DNA from: Bacteroidota bacterium
GTDB taxonomy: Bacteria > Bacteroidota > Bacteroidia > Bacteroidales > Lentimicrobiaceae
Reading direction: 5' to 3'
NCBI GenBank assembly: GCA_023417935.1
Contig: JAEZDY010000014.1
Coordinates: 62,001 to 126,000, forward strand
DNA: 64,000 nt
Part shown: in pieces, positions 43,355 to 53,900 of the stretch
Numbering within the stretch: the first letter of the stretch is position 1
Layout: each line of letters starts with the position of its first letter
Program-made: the position numbers and the translations under genes
Notes under the pieces: model-generated
Database searches by the model: none
The model's input: only the letters and a program-made list of their open reading frames with translations
Told to the model about the DNA's origin: nothing

Positions 43355-45980
43355 AATTGTATTACTGGCTCTACTTTTTTCACTTTTCATTGGTAGCCAT
43401 ATATTCGGTCAGACCAGGGATGAAAAAGAATTAAAGTTAACACCAGAAGAAGTTGCAACATACGAAAAACAAGCCCGGCAGTTGGTAGGCTTCATGGAAT
43501 TTGCGTTTAACACGCTTGGTTCTGACAAGGTTGAATACAAGGACAAGCACACCATAATTGAGCAGTCGTTTTTAAAGTTCTTCAAAGACGAAAAGGTGCA
43601 AATTGAGGATGATCTTGTTGAAAATCGCGACATGGTTACAAATAAGGATGTTCAAGCTTATTTGAAAGATATTGACTTCTTTTATAAAACGGTTACTTTT
43701 AAATATACTATAGAGGAAATTACCCAGGAGATTGGAGAAAATGGAGAAGTCTTCTTTAAAGTAAAAGCAAGCAGGAACATTAAAGGCACTACCCTTAAGG
43801 GAAAGCAGATAAATGATAACAGACCAAGATTTATTGAACTAAACCTCGACGGTTCAACCCGTAATTTAAAGATTGTTAGTGTTTATACTACTAAATCAAA
43901 TGAGGTGCAGGAGCTTATTGCCTGGTGGAATGGGCTTACACCCGCATGGAGGAGTTTCTTTGCTCAAAACACTAAGATAAATGACACTACCGATTTGAAG
44001 GACATTGTTGTTATTCACAATGATTATATAGTAAAAGAAACCGTTTATTCAGATTATGAGGATTCATTGGTTTTGACGGATACAATATTTGTCAATGAAA
44101 GCAAGGTGTTGCCGGAGTTGCGGAGGATTTTAAGGGCTGATCAACTTAGCATTACAGATGTTCAGGGCATTAATGATCTGAAGCCCCTTTATGCCTTCAC
44201 ATTGTTAAGGCATCTTGACATTTCCAACGCCAGGATTCCTGATCTTGAGCCTATCAGGAATCTTTCAAAAATTGAAACACTTATTGCACGCAAAAGTCTT
44301 ATTAACAGTATTGAGCCCATAAGATATATACCGGGTATAAGAATTTTAGACATCTCAGGTACACTTGTATCAGACATCAAACCACTGGAATCATACGAAT
44401 CGCTCGAAGTACTTAATATATCGGAAAGCAGAGTTGATAGTATTCACGTGCTGAAGAACCTTACCAAATTGCGTGAATTAAATCTTAGCAGATCACCACT
44501 CAAGAGTTTAGAGTCAGTCAGAGACCTTCAGTCACTTGAAGTTCTCGAACTGTCGGGAATCCTAATCGATACCTTGGATATAGTACAAAACTTAGTTAAT
44601 CTGAAGCGACTGGTAGTGGACCAGACAATGATAACCAACCTGGAAAACCTAACCGGATTAACAAACCTGGAGTTCCTGTATATAGATAATACACCTGTAC
44701 GTTCTCTGAAGCCATTAGAGTCGCTCAGTGAGCTTAAAATGGTTTATTGTGACAAGACATTTATAAGTAAAGAGGATGCCTTAGCGTTTATGCAATTGCG
44801 TCCTGATGTAAGGGTTATTTATGAGTCGCAGGAATTATTGACCTGGTGGGAATCGCTATCGTCTGATTGGCGAAAAGTGTTCAGTGGCCTTGTTCAACTC
44901 TCTGATTCCCCTACCCGTGAAGAACTTCATGAAGTTTCTTACATAAAGAATCTCAGCATATCAGGTGTTGAATCAATAACTGACATTAAGCCATTAGACA
45001 AGTTGTCGACATTGAATACACTTGATTTGTCAAACAGTAAGATAGAGGATCTGCAGCCAATTGCAAATCTATTTGATCTACAATCACTTGACATTTCAAA
45101 TTCAGCAGTAAGTGACTTATCGCCAATATCAAAAATTACCAGCTTGAAGGAAATTAAGTTTTCCCAAACACCTGTAGCATCAATTAATCCACTGACAAGT
45201 TTGCCAGATTTAAGATTAATTCAAATGGATTCGGTAAATGTTTCCGATGCGGGGCTGTTGGCACAGATGAAAAGATTAAATGTGATATATGCAGATGGCG
45301 TTGAATCAATGCCTCAGCATATTAGCACAATTTGGGATAGTTTACCGGATGTTTTGGTAATCTATCAATCGAAATTCCTGACTGATTGGTATAGCAATCT
45401 ACCAGCGGAGTGGAAATCTTATCTTTCATCTAAGGAAATAATTAGTGAAAGCCCCGACAGGGTTCAGCTACACAAAGTGGCATCAATGAAGGAAGTAGAT
45501 CTTTCGAACAATAAAGACATCAGAAATATACATCCATTAAGTGTTTTGCAGCGGTTGGAAGTTCTCAATATCGCTTCTCTGCAGGTATCAGACCTTAGTC
45601 CATTGGGTGCTACAAAAAAGTTAAGAACAGTTGATATTTCCAATACTCCTGTTAAAGACATCAGCTCCCTGGGTAGTCATACTTTGCTACGTCATTTGAA
45701 TTGTGCCAATACACCTGTAAGTGACATTTCACCTATTGCAGGATTAGCCTCACTGGTAAGGTTAAATATTTCGGGAACTCAGGTTACAAAGCTTGACCCG
45801 CTTGAGAATTGTATTAATCTGGCTGAACTTGACTGTTATAATACCCGGGTAAACAATTTGAAGCCTCTGAATGAGTTGAAGAATATTAAACTACTTAGAG
45901 TATATAATACCAAACTTTCGCAACGTAAAATAGATAAGTTTAAAGAGCTTCACCCTGCTGCAGAAGTTGTGTATTATTAA
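43347..45980 (+). CDS. Exported leucine-rich-repeat protein of three capped LRR blocks with an N-terminal domain shared with the gene at 41838
   Basis: 877 residues, signal peptide (about 1-21). Residues 35-185 resemble the protein at 41838. Three LRR blocks follow, each opened by a W-rich helix and closed by an IY/VY cap: block 1 helix LIAWWNGLTPAWRSFF (190-205), LRR 260-475, cap RPDVRVIY (485-492); block 2 helix LLTWWESLSSDWRKVF, LRR 528-650, cap LPDVLVIY (666-673); block 3 helix FLTDWYSNLPAEWKSYL, LRR 710-857, cap HPAAEVVYY (869-877). Repeats are of the 22-residue internalin/SDS22 kind (LEVLNIS...V.DI.PL..L). Protein-protein binding in the periplasm or at the surface is expected. No T9SS sorting domain. 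Confidence 0.82.
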   Translation: MNKIVLLALLFSLFIGSHIFGQTRDEKELKLTPEEVATYEKQARQLVGFMEFAFNTLGSDKVEYKDKHTIIEQSFLKFFKDEKVQIEDDLVENRDMVTNKDVQAYLKDIDFFYKTVTFKYTIEEITQEIGENGEVFFKVKASRNIKGTTLKGKQINDNRPRFIELNLDGSTRNLKIVSVYTTKSNEVQELIAWWNGLTPAWRSFFAQNTKINDTTDLKDIVVIHNDYIVKETVYSDYEDSLVLTDTIFVNESKVLPELRRILRADQLSITDVQGINDLKPLYAFTLLRHLDISNARIPDLEPIRNLSKIETLIARKSLINSIEPIRYIPGIRILDISGTLVSDIKPLESYESLEVLNISESRVDSIHVLKNLTKLRELNLSRSPLKSLESVRDLQSLEVLELSGILIDTLDIVQNLVNLKRLVVDQTMITNLENLTGLTNLEFLYIDNTPVRSLKPLESLSELKMVYCDKTFISKEDALAFMQLRPDVRVIYESQELLTWWESLSSDWRKVFSGLVQLSDSPTREELHEVSYIKNLSISGVESITDIKPLDKLSTLNTLDLSNSKIEDLQPIANLFDLQSLDISNSAVSDLSPISKITSLKEIKFSQTPVASINPLTSLPDLRLIQMDSVNVSDAGLLAQMKRLNVIYADGVESMPQHISTIWDSLPDVLVIYQSKFLTDWYSNLPAEWKSYLSSKEIISESPDRVQLHKVASMKEVDLSNNKDIRNIHPLSVLQRLEVLNIASLQVSDLSPLGATKKLRTVDISNTPVKDISSLGSHTLLRHLNCANTPVSDISPIAGLASLVRLNISGTQVTKLDPLENCINLAELDCYNTRVNNLKPLNELKNIKLLRVYNTKLSQRKIDKFKELHPAAEVVYY

Positions 45981-45994
45981 GTGTGGTTACTTTC

Positions 45995-46561
45995 TTATTT
46001 GAGTTTCCAACCTTCCGGACCAAAGGTTATTGCATCAGTCAACTGATGTAATCTGGTGATGTCATTGTCATAGTAATGAATATGATCAGCCAGGCTCATG
46101 TAATGATTAGTGTCGGGTTTTATTTCATTTTTATTGACAAGCAGAATGAAAAGCCCTGGCTTAACATGGTTTCGTAATGTCCTTGATTCACATACAACGG
46201 GGAAACCGTTGACGTTATATTGAGTCATAAATTCATTATAAGCTTCAAGCACTTTATTTCCTGCAACTTCAATGTAATACGAACTACTAGCACCGGCATC
46301 AAGCATTAAAGCTGTGTCTTTGCGTGGGATCTTCCGGGTTTCAGTTGTAATTCTGTAATCATTTGAAAGCATGGTGCCGTGGCTTCCATGAAAAAGTTCC
46401 TCACCTTGTTTATGTGTTGAAACCTTAAGGCCAATGACCTGGATTTTGGTAGAAACTTTGCTGATCAGAGAAAGCGCAAATGTGGTTTTTCCAACATTCT
46501 TACCCGAACCCCCTATAATCAGCAGGTTTTTATCGTATGGTAAATTGTTATTTTCAATCAT
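45995..46561 (-). CDS. MobB-like P-loop NTPase
   Basis: 188 residues. A P-loop IIGGSGKNVGKTTFALSLIS (15-34) is followed by VIGLKVSTHKQGE and a KDTALMLDAGASSSYYIEV strand, where MobB proteins have the switch histidine and acid residues. MobB helps MobA make the molybdopterin guanine dinucleotide cofactor. The C-terminus differs from classical MobB, so it may be a related GTPase of metal-cofactor supply. Ends the transport operon (3 bases after the ATPase gene). Convergent with the LRR gene, 14 bases apart. Confidence 0.65.
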   Translation of the reverse strand: MIENNNLPYDKNLLIIGGSGKNVGKTTFALSLISKVSTKIQVIGLKVSTHKQGEELFHGSHGTMLSNDYRITTETRKIPRKDTALMLDAGASSSYYIEVAGNKVLEAYNEFMTQYNVNGFPVVCESRTLRNHVKPGLFILLVNKNEIKPDTNHYMSLADHIHYYDNDITRLHQLTDAITFGPEGWKLK

Positions 46562-46564
46562 TAT

Positions 46565-47605
46565 TTAAATTATTACTTCAACTGCCGAGGCCTTAAAACT
46601 AGCCCAAACCGTTTGCCCTTCAATAATACCCATCTTTTTAAAAGCTTCAGAAGTTATATAAGCGTATAAGCTAAATCCTGCATCGATACAAACCTGATAA
46701 CCTTCCATACTGGGATTTATTGCCTTCACTGCTCCTTTAAAGTTGTTCATATTACTCATATCAGGTTCATGTAAAACAATAGAAATTGAATTGCTTTTTA
46801 CCAGGATGTGCGCATCTTCAACCTGATATGAAGCCGATATTTGAATTGATATCTTGCCTTTGCTGTCTTTAATTATCGCCTTATGATTAGAAATGCTAAC
46901 CTTGAAGAAATTGCGTTCTCCCGAGAAACCGGCCGTAAATGGATTTCGTGGGTTTGTTATAACAGTTTCAAGAGTGCCGGTTTGTACAATTTGTCCCTTG
47001 TCGATAATTGATATCTTACTGCCAAGTGCTACTGCCTCTTCAAAATCATGCGTAACATGCAAAATTGGCAAACCACTTTTATTGAGAGTTCGGAGAAGTC
47101 CTCTTATATCGGCTTTCAGTGGGGTATCAATAGCTGATAATGGCTCATCAAGAAGCAGTATTAACGGATCAGAAGCTATTACACGTGCCAGTGCCACCCT
47201 TTGTAATTCACCTCCTGATAATTTGTTTGTTTTATGGTTTAGTAGATGACTGATATCCATCTGTGATGCCAGTTTCTCTACTTTATTTAGCCTCTCTGAT
47301 TTCTTCAATTTATATAATGAATAACCTATGTTCTGTGCTACTGTGTAATGATGGAAGAGGGCAGGGGTTTGAAATATTAAACCGGTTCGTCGTTTACCTG
47401 TTGGAAGTTGGGTAATATCTTTTTGAAACAACCTGATTGTGCCATTATCAGGAGGAATTATACCTGCTATCAGTTCTAATAAAACCGACTTACCTGCACC
47501 ACTGGAACCAAGAAGAATATGGTAATCAGAAGGCTCTACTACCATGTTAATGCCGGTAAGGGCAAAACGCTTGAAAGTTTTCTGAAGATTATTAATTTCT
47601 AACAT
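46565..47605 (-). CDS. Molybdate/tungstate-type ABC transporter ATP-binding protein
   Basis: 346 residues. Walker A LLGSSGAGKS (31-40), Q-loop GLIFQTPALF, signature NKLSGGELQRVALAR, Walker B ILLLDEPLSAID and switch His in HVTHDFEEA. A C-terminal TOBE-like part follows (FKGAVKAINPSMEGYQVCID), as in ModC/WtpC regulators of oxyanion import. Its start overlaps the end of the permease gene by 14 bases. Works on the inner membrane with the permease. Molybdate versus tungstate cannot be told apart; other anions (sulfate) are less likely given the MobB-like neighbour. Confidence 0.85.
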   Translation of the reverse strand: MLEINNLQKTFKRFALTGINMVVEPSDYHILLGSSGAGKSVLLELIAGIIPPDNGTIRLFQKDITQLPTGKRRTGLIFQTPALFHHYTVAQNIGYSLYKLKKSERLNKVEKLASQMDISHLLNHKTNKLSGGELQRVALARVIASDPLILLLDEPLSAIDTPLKADIRGLLRTLNKSGLPILHVTHDFEEAVALGSKISIIDKGQIVQTGTLETVITNPRNPFTAGFSGERNFFKVSISNHKAIIKDSKGKISIQISASYQVEDAHILVKSNSISIVLHEPDMSNMNNFKGAVKAINPSMEGYQVCIDAGFSLYAYITSEAFKKMGIIEGQTVWASFKASAVEVII

Positions 47606-48377
47606 CTTCAGGATCTTTAGTAAAAAGTCGCATTAGCAGGAATAAACTAACTGTAACAATAATCAATAGCACAGCTGCTGGCCGTGCATAGTTTAGACCA
47701 AAAGAGCTGAATCGTTCAAAAATAAGTACTGATGCGGTCATAGGGTAATATGCAATAATAACAACTGCGCCGAACTCACTTATGCCCCTGGCAAACATCA
47801 TTACAGCACCGGTAATTATATACCTTATTGACAAAGGAATGGAAATAGTGTAAAAAACCCTGAAAGGACTGCTTCCCAGATTTAAAGCGGCTTTCTCAAG
47901 TCGCTCAGGCACCTGGTTGAAGCCTTCACGTGCAGAGTTCAGGAAGAAAGGTAGACTGACAAATGCCATTGCAATTATGATTCCTGAAGGGTTTCCTACA
48001 AAATCAATTCCCAGCATACCGGCAAATTGACCAAGCGCTGAGTTTCTTGATACAAGTCCTAAAAGCGCTATACCTGCTGCTGTATGAGGTATTACAATTG
48101 GCAAATCAATGATTGCAAGCACAAAGCGTTTAAGAAAGAACTTTTTTCGTGCGAGTAACCAGGCAAATGGGAGAGAGAGCACTGCGAATGAAAATGTGGC
48201 TATAAAACTGGTAATAACAGATAAAAAAATACTGTTTACAATTTCATCATCATGCGTAGTTTCAAAAATTTCAGTGAAACCAGTTTTAGTAAACATTCCA
48301 ATAACCGGAGCTGCAACGAACAATAGTATCATCGCGCCAAGCATATAGGCTATAAGATTGAAAGTTGTGATTCTCAC
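47592..48377 (-). CDS. Molybdate/tungstate-type ABC transporter permease
   Basis: 261 residues with about six membrane helices. The EAA loop is LEKAALNLGSSPFRVFYTIS, and the family pattern FARGISEFGAVVIIAYYPMT is typical of ModB/WtpB. The start is GTG at 48377; in the same frame the first ATG is codon 12. It is the first gene of the operon permease-ATPase-MobB-like. No periplasmic binding protein is encoded next to it, which is unusual because ModA/WtpA is normally first. A TAACTTTG -7 element lies upstream. Confidence 0.87.
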   Translation of the reverse strand: MRITTFNLIAYMLGAMILLFVAAPVIGMFTKTGFTEIFETTHDDEIVNSIFLSVITSFIATFSFAVLSLPFAWLLARKKFFLKRFVLAIIDLPIVIPHTAAGIALLGLVSRNSALGQFAGMLGIDFVGNPSGIIIAMAFVSLPFFLNSAREGFNQVPERLEKAALNLGSSPFRVFYTISIPLSIRYIITGAVMMFARGISEFGAVVIIAYYPMTASVLIFERFSSFGLNYARPAAVLLIIVTVSLFLLMRLFTKDPEDVRN

Positions 48378-48414
48378 TTAAATTGTATCTTGAATTGTAC
48401 CCTTGTTTATTCAG

Positions 48415-48422
48415 CAAAGTTA
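48415..48422 (-). promoter_or_regulatory. -7 element for the transporter operon
   Basis: The minus strand reads TAACTTTG, 38 bases upstream of the GTG start at 48377. No obvious molybdate riboswitch was recognised in the leader. Confidence 0.45.
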
Positions 48423-48575
48423 ATGGGGAAACCTACACAAACAATACTTATGAATAAACTTGTTATGACGCTGCATAATTTAGTCTTACCAATATTAAAC
48501 TATTTGCGGGAAGCTTCAACGGGAGTTTTTTAAGTTATTTAAAGCCGGAATAACGATTGAGAAACCTTAATTGCG

Positions 48576-48583
48576 TAAGTTTG
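48576..48583 (+). promoter_or_regulatory. -7 element for gmd-fcl
   Basis: TAAGTTTG, 43 bases before the ATG at 48626. The -33 box is weak (ATTG, 16 bases upstream). Confidence 0.45.
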
Positions 48584-48625
48584 TTGTGTAATTACAAACT
48601 TTAAAGCATTATTAAATTATACATT

Positions 48626-49744
48626 ATGGCAACAAAAGTCGCACTAATAACTGGAATTACTGGTCAGGATGGTGCTTATCTTGCAGAATACTTACTTAAA
48701 AAAGGCTATATAGTGCACGGCTTGAAGCGCCGTAGTTCATTGTTTAACACGAATAGAATTGACCACCTGTATCAGGATCCGCATATAGAAAACCGGAATT
48801 TTGTACTTCACTACGGCGACATGACTGATTCGTCAAATCTGATCAGGATAATTCAGGAGGTTCAGCCTGATGAGATATACAATCTGGCAGCAATGTCGCA
48901 TGTTAAAGTAAGTTTTGACTCACCTGAATATACGGCAAATGCCGATGGGATAGGTACTTTACGATTGCTGGAGGCTGTTCGTTTATTGAATCTGGTCAAG
49001 AAAACAAGAGTTTATCAGGCGTCAACAAGTGAACTTTACGGATTAGTTCAACAAGTGCCACAAAGTGAGACCACCCCTTTTTACCCTCGTAGTCCTTATG
49101 CAGTTGCTAAACTATATGCTTATTGGATAACCGTGAATTACAGGGAAGCCTACGGATTATTCGCATCAAATGGAATCCTGTTCAATCATGAATCGCCAAT
49201 AAGGGGGGAAACCTTTGTTACCAGAAAAATAACAATGGCAGTTTCCAGGATAGCCCTTGGTATGCAGGAGAAATTGTTCCTCGGCAACCTGAGTGCAAAG
49301 CGCGATTGGGGACATGCAAAAGATTATGTTAAAGCAATGTACCTTATTTTACAACAGGATAAGCCGGATGATTTTGTTATAGCAACAGGTGTTACTACTG
49401 AAGTGAGAGATTTTGTGAAACTTGCATTCGAATATGTTGGTATTGAACTGAAATTTGAAGGAGAGGGCGTAAATGAAAAGGCATTTATTCTTAAATGTAA
49501 TAATCCCGAGTATCAACTGGAGATCGGTAAAGAAGTCTTGTCAGTTGACCCTGCATATTTCAGGCCTACTGAAGTTGAGCTTTTAATTGGTGACCCGTCA
49601 AAAGCAAAGAGAGAACTTAATTGGGAGCCGGAATATGATTTGCAGAAATTGATCACTGATATGATGGAAGGTGATCTTAAGTTGATGAAAAAAGATAAAT
49701 ATCTTGTTGATGGTGGCCATGCCATATTTAACTATTTTGAATAA
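48626..49744 (+). CDS. gmd: GDP-mannose 4,6-dehydratase
   Basis: 372 residues, a short-chain dehydrogenase/reductase. NADP motif GITGQDGAYLA (10-20); catalytic region QASTSELYG (131-139, including T134 and E136) and YAVAK (Y158, K162). It turns GDP-D-mannose into GDP-4-keto-6-deoxymannose. It is followed 8 bases later by fcl, so both steps to GDP-L-fucose are together. Supplies fucose for surface glycans or glycoproteins, which in Bacteroidota include O-glycosylated exported proteins. Confidence 0.96.
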   Translation: MATKVALITGITGQDGAYLAEYLLKKGYIVHGLKRRSSLFNTNRIDHLYQDPHIENRNFVLHYGDMTDSSNLIRIIQEVQPDEIYNLAAMSHVKVSFDSPEYTANADGIGTLRLLEAVRLLNLVKKTRVYQASTSELYGLVQQVPQSETTPFYPRSPYAVAKLYAYWITVNYREAYGLFASNGILFNHESPIRGETFVTRKITMAVSRIALGMQEKLFLGNLSAKRDWGHAKDYVKAMYLILQQDKPDDFVIATGVTTEVRDFVKLAFEYVGIELKFEGEGVNEKAFILKCNNPEYQLEIGKEVLSVDPAYFRPTEVELLIGDPSKAKRELNWEPEYDLQKLITDMMEGDLKLMKKDKYLVDGGHAIFNYFE

Positions 49745-49752
49745 TTCAATTC

Positions 49753-50853
49753 ATGAACTCTAAAAGTAAAATATACGTTGCCGGGCACAGAGGTTTGGTA
49801 GGAAGTGCCCTATACCGAAATCTAATTGAAAAAGGATATACCAACATAATTACCCGAACGCACGCAGAACTCGATCTTAAAAATTATGAGGCCGTTGGCT
49901 CTTTCTTTGAAGCTGAGAAACCTGAATATGTATTCCTCGCAGCAGCCAAGGTGGGTGGAATTATGGCTAACAATATTTATAGGGCACAATTCATTTTTGA
50001 AAATCTCCAGATTCAAAACAATGTTATCCACCACGCATATCTTAATGGTGTTAAGAAACTACTTTTTCTGGGAAGTAGCTGTGTTTACCCTAAGGCAGCA
50101 CCTCAACCTATCAGAGAAGATTATTTGCTTACCGACGTACTCGAATATACCAACGAACCATATGCAATTGCCAAGATAGCTGGAATTAAAATGTGCGAAT
50201 CATACAATCTTCAGTATGGCACAAACTTTATTTCAGCTATGCCTACCAATCTTTATGGGCCAAATGATAATTTCCATTTGGAAAATTCTCATGTTTTGCC
50301 GGCATTATTGAGAAAAATGCACTTGAGCAAATTAATTGAAGAAGGCCAATATGATGAGGTAAAGAAAGACCTCGGACTGGAAAAATCAGTAGATGATACT
50401 ATTAGATCAGAAAACGACCTGATTGCCTATCTCCAAAAATATGGTATTGATGTGGATTTAAGTTCAGGGAAACCTGTTGTTTCTTTAAATATATGGGGCT
50501 CAGGATCACCAATGCGTGAATTTCTTTGGAGTGATGACCTTGCTGACGCGTGTGTTTATATAATGACCAGCCTTGATTTTAAAGATCTGCACGATGAGAA
50601 AAAAGGAAAAGAGGTTAGGAACACACATATCAATATTGGTTCAGGGAAAGAGATCAGCATAAAAGACCTTGCTTACCTTGTAAAGGATATAGTGGGGTTT
50701 AAAGGCAATATTGTATTTGATTTTACTAAGCCAGACGGTACACTGAGAAAATTATTGGATGTTAGTAAATTAGCTGATTTGGGATGGACTCCTAAAGTTA
50801 AACTCTCAGACGGTATCAAGGAATTTTACAAGTTTTATCTCAAGGATAAATAA
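49753..50853 (+). CDS. fcl: GDP-L-fucose synthase
   Basis: 366 residues. NADP motif GHRGLVGSAL (11-20), AAAKVGGI (63-70), GSSCVYPK (107-114) and the catalytic pair Y137/K141 in EPYAIAKIAG. The protein is about 40-50 residues longer than E. coli WcaG, due to an insertion after the MHLSKLIEEGQYDEVKKDLG region; this insertion is usual in Bacteroidota. It epimerises and reduces the Gmd product to GDP-L-fucose. Cytoplasmic. A terminator follows. Confidence 0.95.
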   Translation: MNSKSKIYVAGHRGLVGSALYRNLIEKGYTNIITRTHAELDLKNYEAVGSFFEAEKPEYVFLAAAKVGGIMANNIYRAQFIFENLQIQNNVIHHAYLNGVKKLLFLGSSCVYPKAAPQPIREDYLLTDVLEYTNEPYAIAKIAGIKMCESYNLQYGTNFISAMPTNLYGPNDNFHLENSHVLPALLRKMHLSKLIEEGQYDEVKKDLGLEKSVDDTIRSENDLIAYLQKYGIDVDLSSGKPVVSLNIWGSGSPMREFLWSDDLADACVYIMTSLDFKDLHDEKKGKEVRNTHINIGSGKEISIKDLAYLVKDIVGFKGNIVFDFTKPDGTLRKLLDVSKLADLGWTPKVKLSDGIKEFYKFYLKDK

Positions 50854-50854
50854 G

Positions 50855-50886
50855 AAAAAAGGGCTGAATAGCTCAGCCCCTTTTTA
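50855..50886 (+). terminator. Terminator after gmd-fcl
   Basis: GGGCTGA (50861-50867), five-base loop, TCAGCCC (50873-50879) with A-run before and T-run after; works in both directions and also serves the convergent gene at 50912. Confidence 0.88.
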
Positions 50887-50911
50887 TCAACTAAAAGTAT
50901 AACCACTACTT

Positions 50912-53900
50912 CTACTGAATAATCAGTTTCTTTATTTCTGAACTTCCTCCGTTAATAACCTGCAATAGGTAGATTCCTTTTGGCAGATGGCTAAGGTTTA
51001 ATTTTTGATTGCCTGTGAATTGACTTGCTGTAGTATAGATTATACTGCCATTAATGTCAGTCACTTTTAAAGTCATTTGTGTCTCATCTTGCTGTTCGAT
51101 CTCCAGAGTGAAATTGCCATCATTTGATGGATTAGGATATACTTTACAGCTATTTTCAATAACATCCATACCTGTATAGCTGATTATTTCATTCTTCCTT
51201 CTGATCACACGAATCTGCACTGTGTTTGATGAAGAGAGAGATGGAGTGCCATTGTCAGTAACCTGAATGTCAAGGTTAATTGTGCGGTTTGAAAGCTTTT
51301 TAAGTGCATCAGCGTTAGCAACTGTAAGCATGCCAGTAAACTGGTTAATAGCGAATGCACTATGGGCATTACCACCAATTATGGCATAGTGAACAGTTTG
51401 GTTAAAATCCTGGTCATCGGATAAAACAATGCCGATTTCATATCCCTCCGGCACGGTAGTTAAAACATCAAATCTTTGGTTTGCTATTACAAATGGTGCT
51501 TCATTAATGTCGAGTACACTTATTGTAATATTATTCTGAGCCGATAATTGAGGGTTTCCATTGTCAGTAACTTTTACTACCAGGTTAAAGGTTGGCTGCC
51601 CCTCAAAATTAAGTGCTGAAGAATTGACCACACTCAATAAGCCTTGAGTTGATAAATAGAATGCTCCGGCTGTATTACCAGAAATAATGGAATAGGAGAG
51701 GATCTGACCGCTATTAGGATCAGTTGCAACAACTTGTCCCAGAACAGTGCCATTACTTGAATTTTCATTTACACTGAATGCCTGAGCTTGAATAACAGGA
51801 GCTGAATTCCCAGAAGATGTCACAGTAATAGTGACTACGCAGTTTGATGATAATTGAGGTGCTCCGTTATCACTTACTCTTATACCAAGCGAAAATGAAC
51901 CAATTCCTGAGAGACCAACACTGTTATTTATAGATATAATACCAGTGTTACTATTTATAATGAAAGCATTGTTATAATTACCAGATATAATAGAGTAACC
52001 TAATACTTGATTATTATCTGGGTCTGAAGCTATTACCTGTCCTACATTAGTGCCATTAGGTGAAGCTGAGTTGACGGAGAAGTTTTGGTTAGCTACAATT
52101 GGTGCCTCATTTACATTAATTGTGTTTATAGTAACAATTCCAAAATCGCTTAACATTCCTGCGCCATTGTCCTGCACCTTTACAGTTAATTGGAACTGAC
52201 TGTTAGTTTCATAGTTAATCAACTGATTATTGCTAACTGTGAGTGCACCTGTGCTTGCATTTAAAGCAAAAGTGTTGTTTATGTTACCACTTGTTATTGA
52301 GTAAGTAAGCTGTTGGCCATTATCAGGGTCGGTTGCTACTATAGTGCCGATAGCACTTCCGTTAGGGGTATTTTCATTTACATTAAAACCCTGATCATTA
52401 ATAATTGGATTCTCATTCACATCCTGTAGGTTTACAACAATAGTAGCAGAAGTTGATAAATTCATATTGTCGAGTACAGTTACCTGAAGATTGAATGTGG
52501 GGTTGCTTTCATAATTTAGAGTTTGAGAGGTTGCAACTGAAAGTATCCCTGTAGTAGGACTGATGGTAAAGGCATTGCCGGTATTTCCCCCTGTGATTGT
52601 ATATGTTATTGTTTGTCCTGCATCAGGATCAGATGCAACAACCTGACCTACAACAGTTCCATTTGAACTATTTTCCAGAAGAGAAAATGTTTGACTTTGA
52701 ATAACCGGTGCCTGGTTATTGTTAGAAGAAGTTGTAAATTCATGATAACCTATATCAGCAGTGCTTCCCTGTGGTACATTATTACCAAAGTAGTCCTGAT
52801 TGTAACCACATAAGTTACCTGTATTTATACATGGTGAATTAGGTTGTAAAGTGAAGTTGTGTGAGGCTGGATTAACAAAACTCGGGTTAGCAACCATGGA
52901 GTTCATGTCCTGACCAGAGGCTGAACGCCATGAGGCTAATGTACTGTGGCCGTTTATAAATCCGGTACTCTGAACGTTAAAAACATTATTGTTAGAAGTT
53001 ATTGCTCCATTGGTTGAATAAGCTTTTGCTGAACCATTGAGATAAAATATATTATTCTTGGAAACAACCGTTGAACCTGATAAACTGGAAATGTTATTTA
53101 CTGTGCTGTTATAGAAGACATTGTTTTCAGCTTGCAGATGGTAATTGTTTAATACTGAGATAGCGATTCGGCTATTAATGAATTCATTATAGTAGACTTG
53201 GAAATTTGCTACGTAAGAATATATACCGTAATTACCATCAATAAATGAATTATATCGTGTTGTTACTGTGCCTGTTGTTGGAGATAAGTACATGCAACTA
53301 ACTGATTTATTAGGATTACCAATCATGGTATTATGTTCAAAGATGCCAGAGTAGTTGTTTCCCCATGCAATAAAGCAGAACTTGTTGCCGGTTGTACTGT
53401 GATCAAGAGTATTATGGTGAACATAAAAATTGTGGCTATTAGTTGAAGCAATTTGAATGTTGTCACCAGGTGAATAGCTTTGGTCGGGGTTTACGAAATA
53501 TTTCAAATTAACGTTGTAAATATTACAATAACCAATTTCAATATCAGGTGTATCTTTAATATATATACCATCATCCTGAGTATTAAATACTTCAGTGTTT
53601 AAGATCCTGTTGCCAGGTGCTGTAGTCAATACTCTGATTCCCCATTGAACATCATGCAAAATGCAGTTATTTATCAGGTTATTGCCTGCTCCTGTACCAG
53701 TTATGATAATAGCTGCTACCATATTAGAGGTAGAAGAAACTTCCAGACCATTAACCTGAATATTTGAACTACTATTGATATCGATAACTTTACCGGTACT
53801 TGCGGCAGAACTAATAATTTTAGGTTTATTACCTGTTCCGTACGCCCCAATGGTTATATTACTTTTACTCATCACAGCGAGGCCACCTGGAGTGGTAAAT

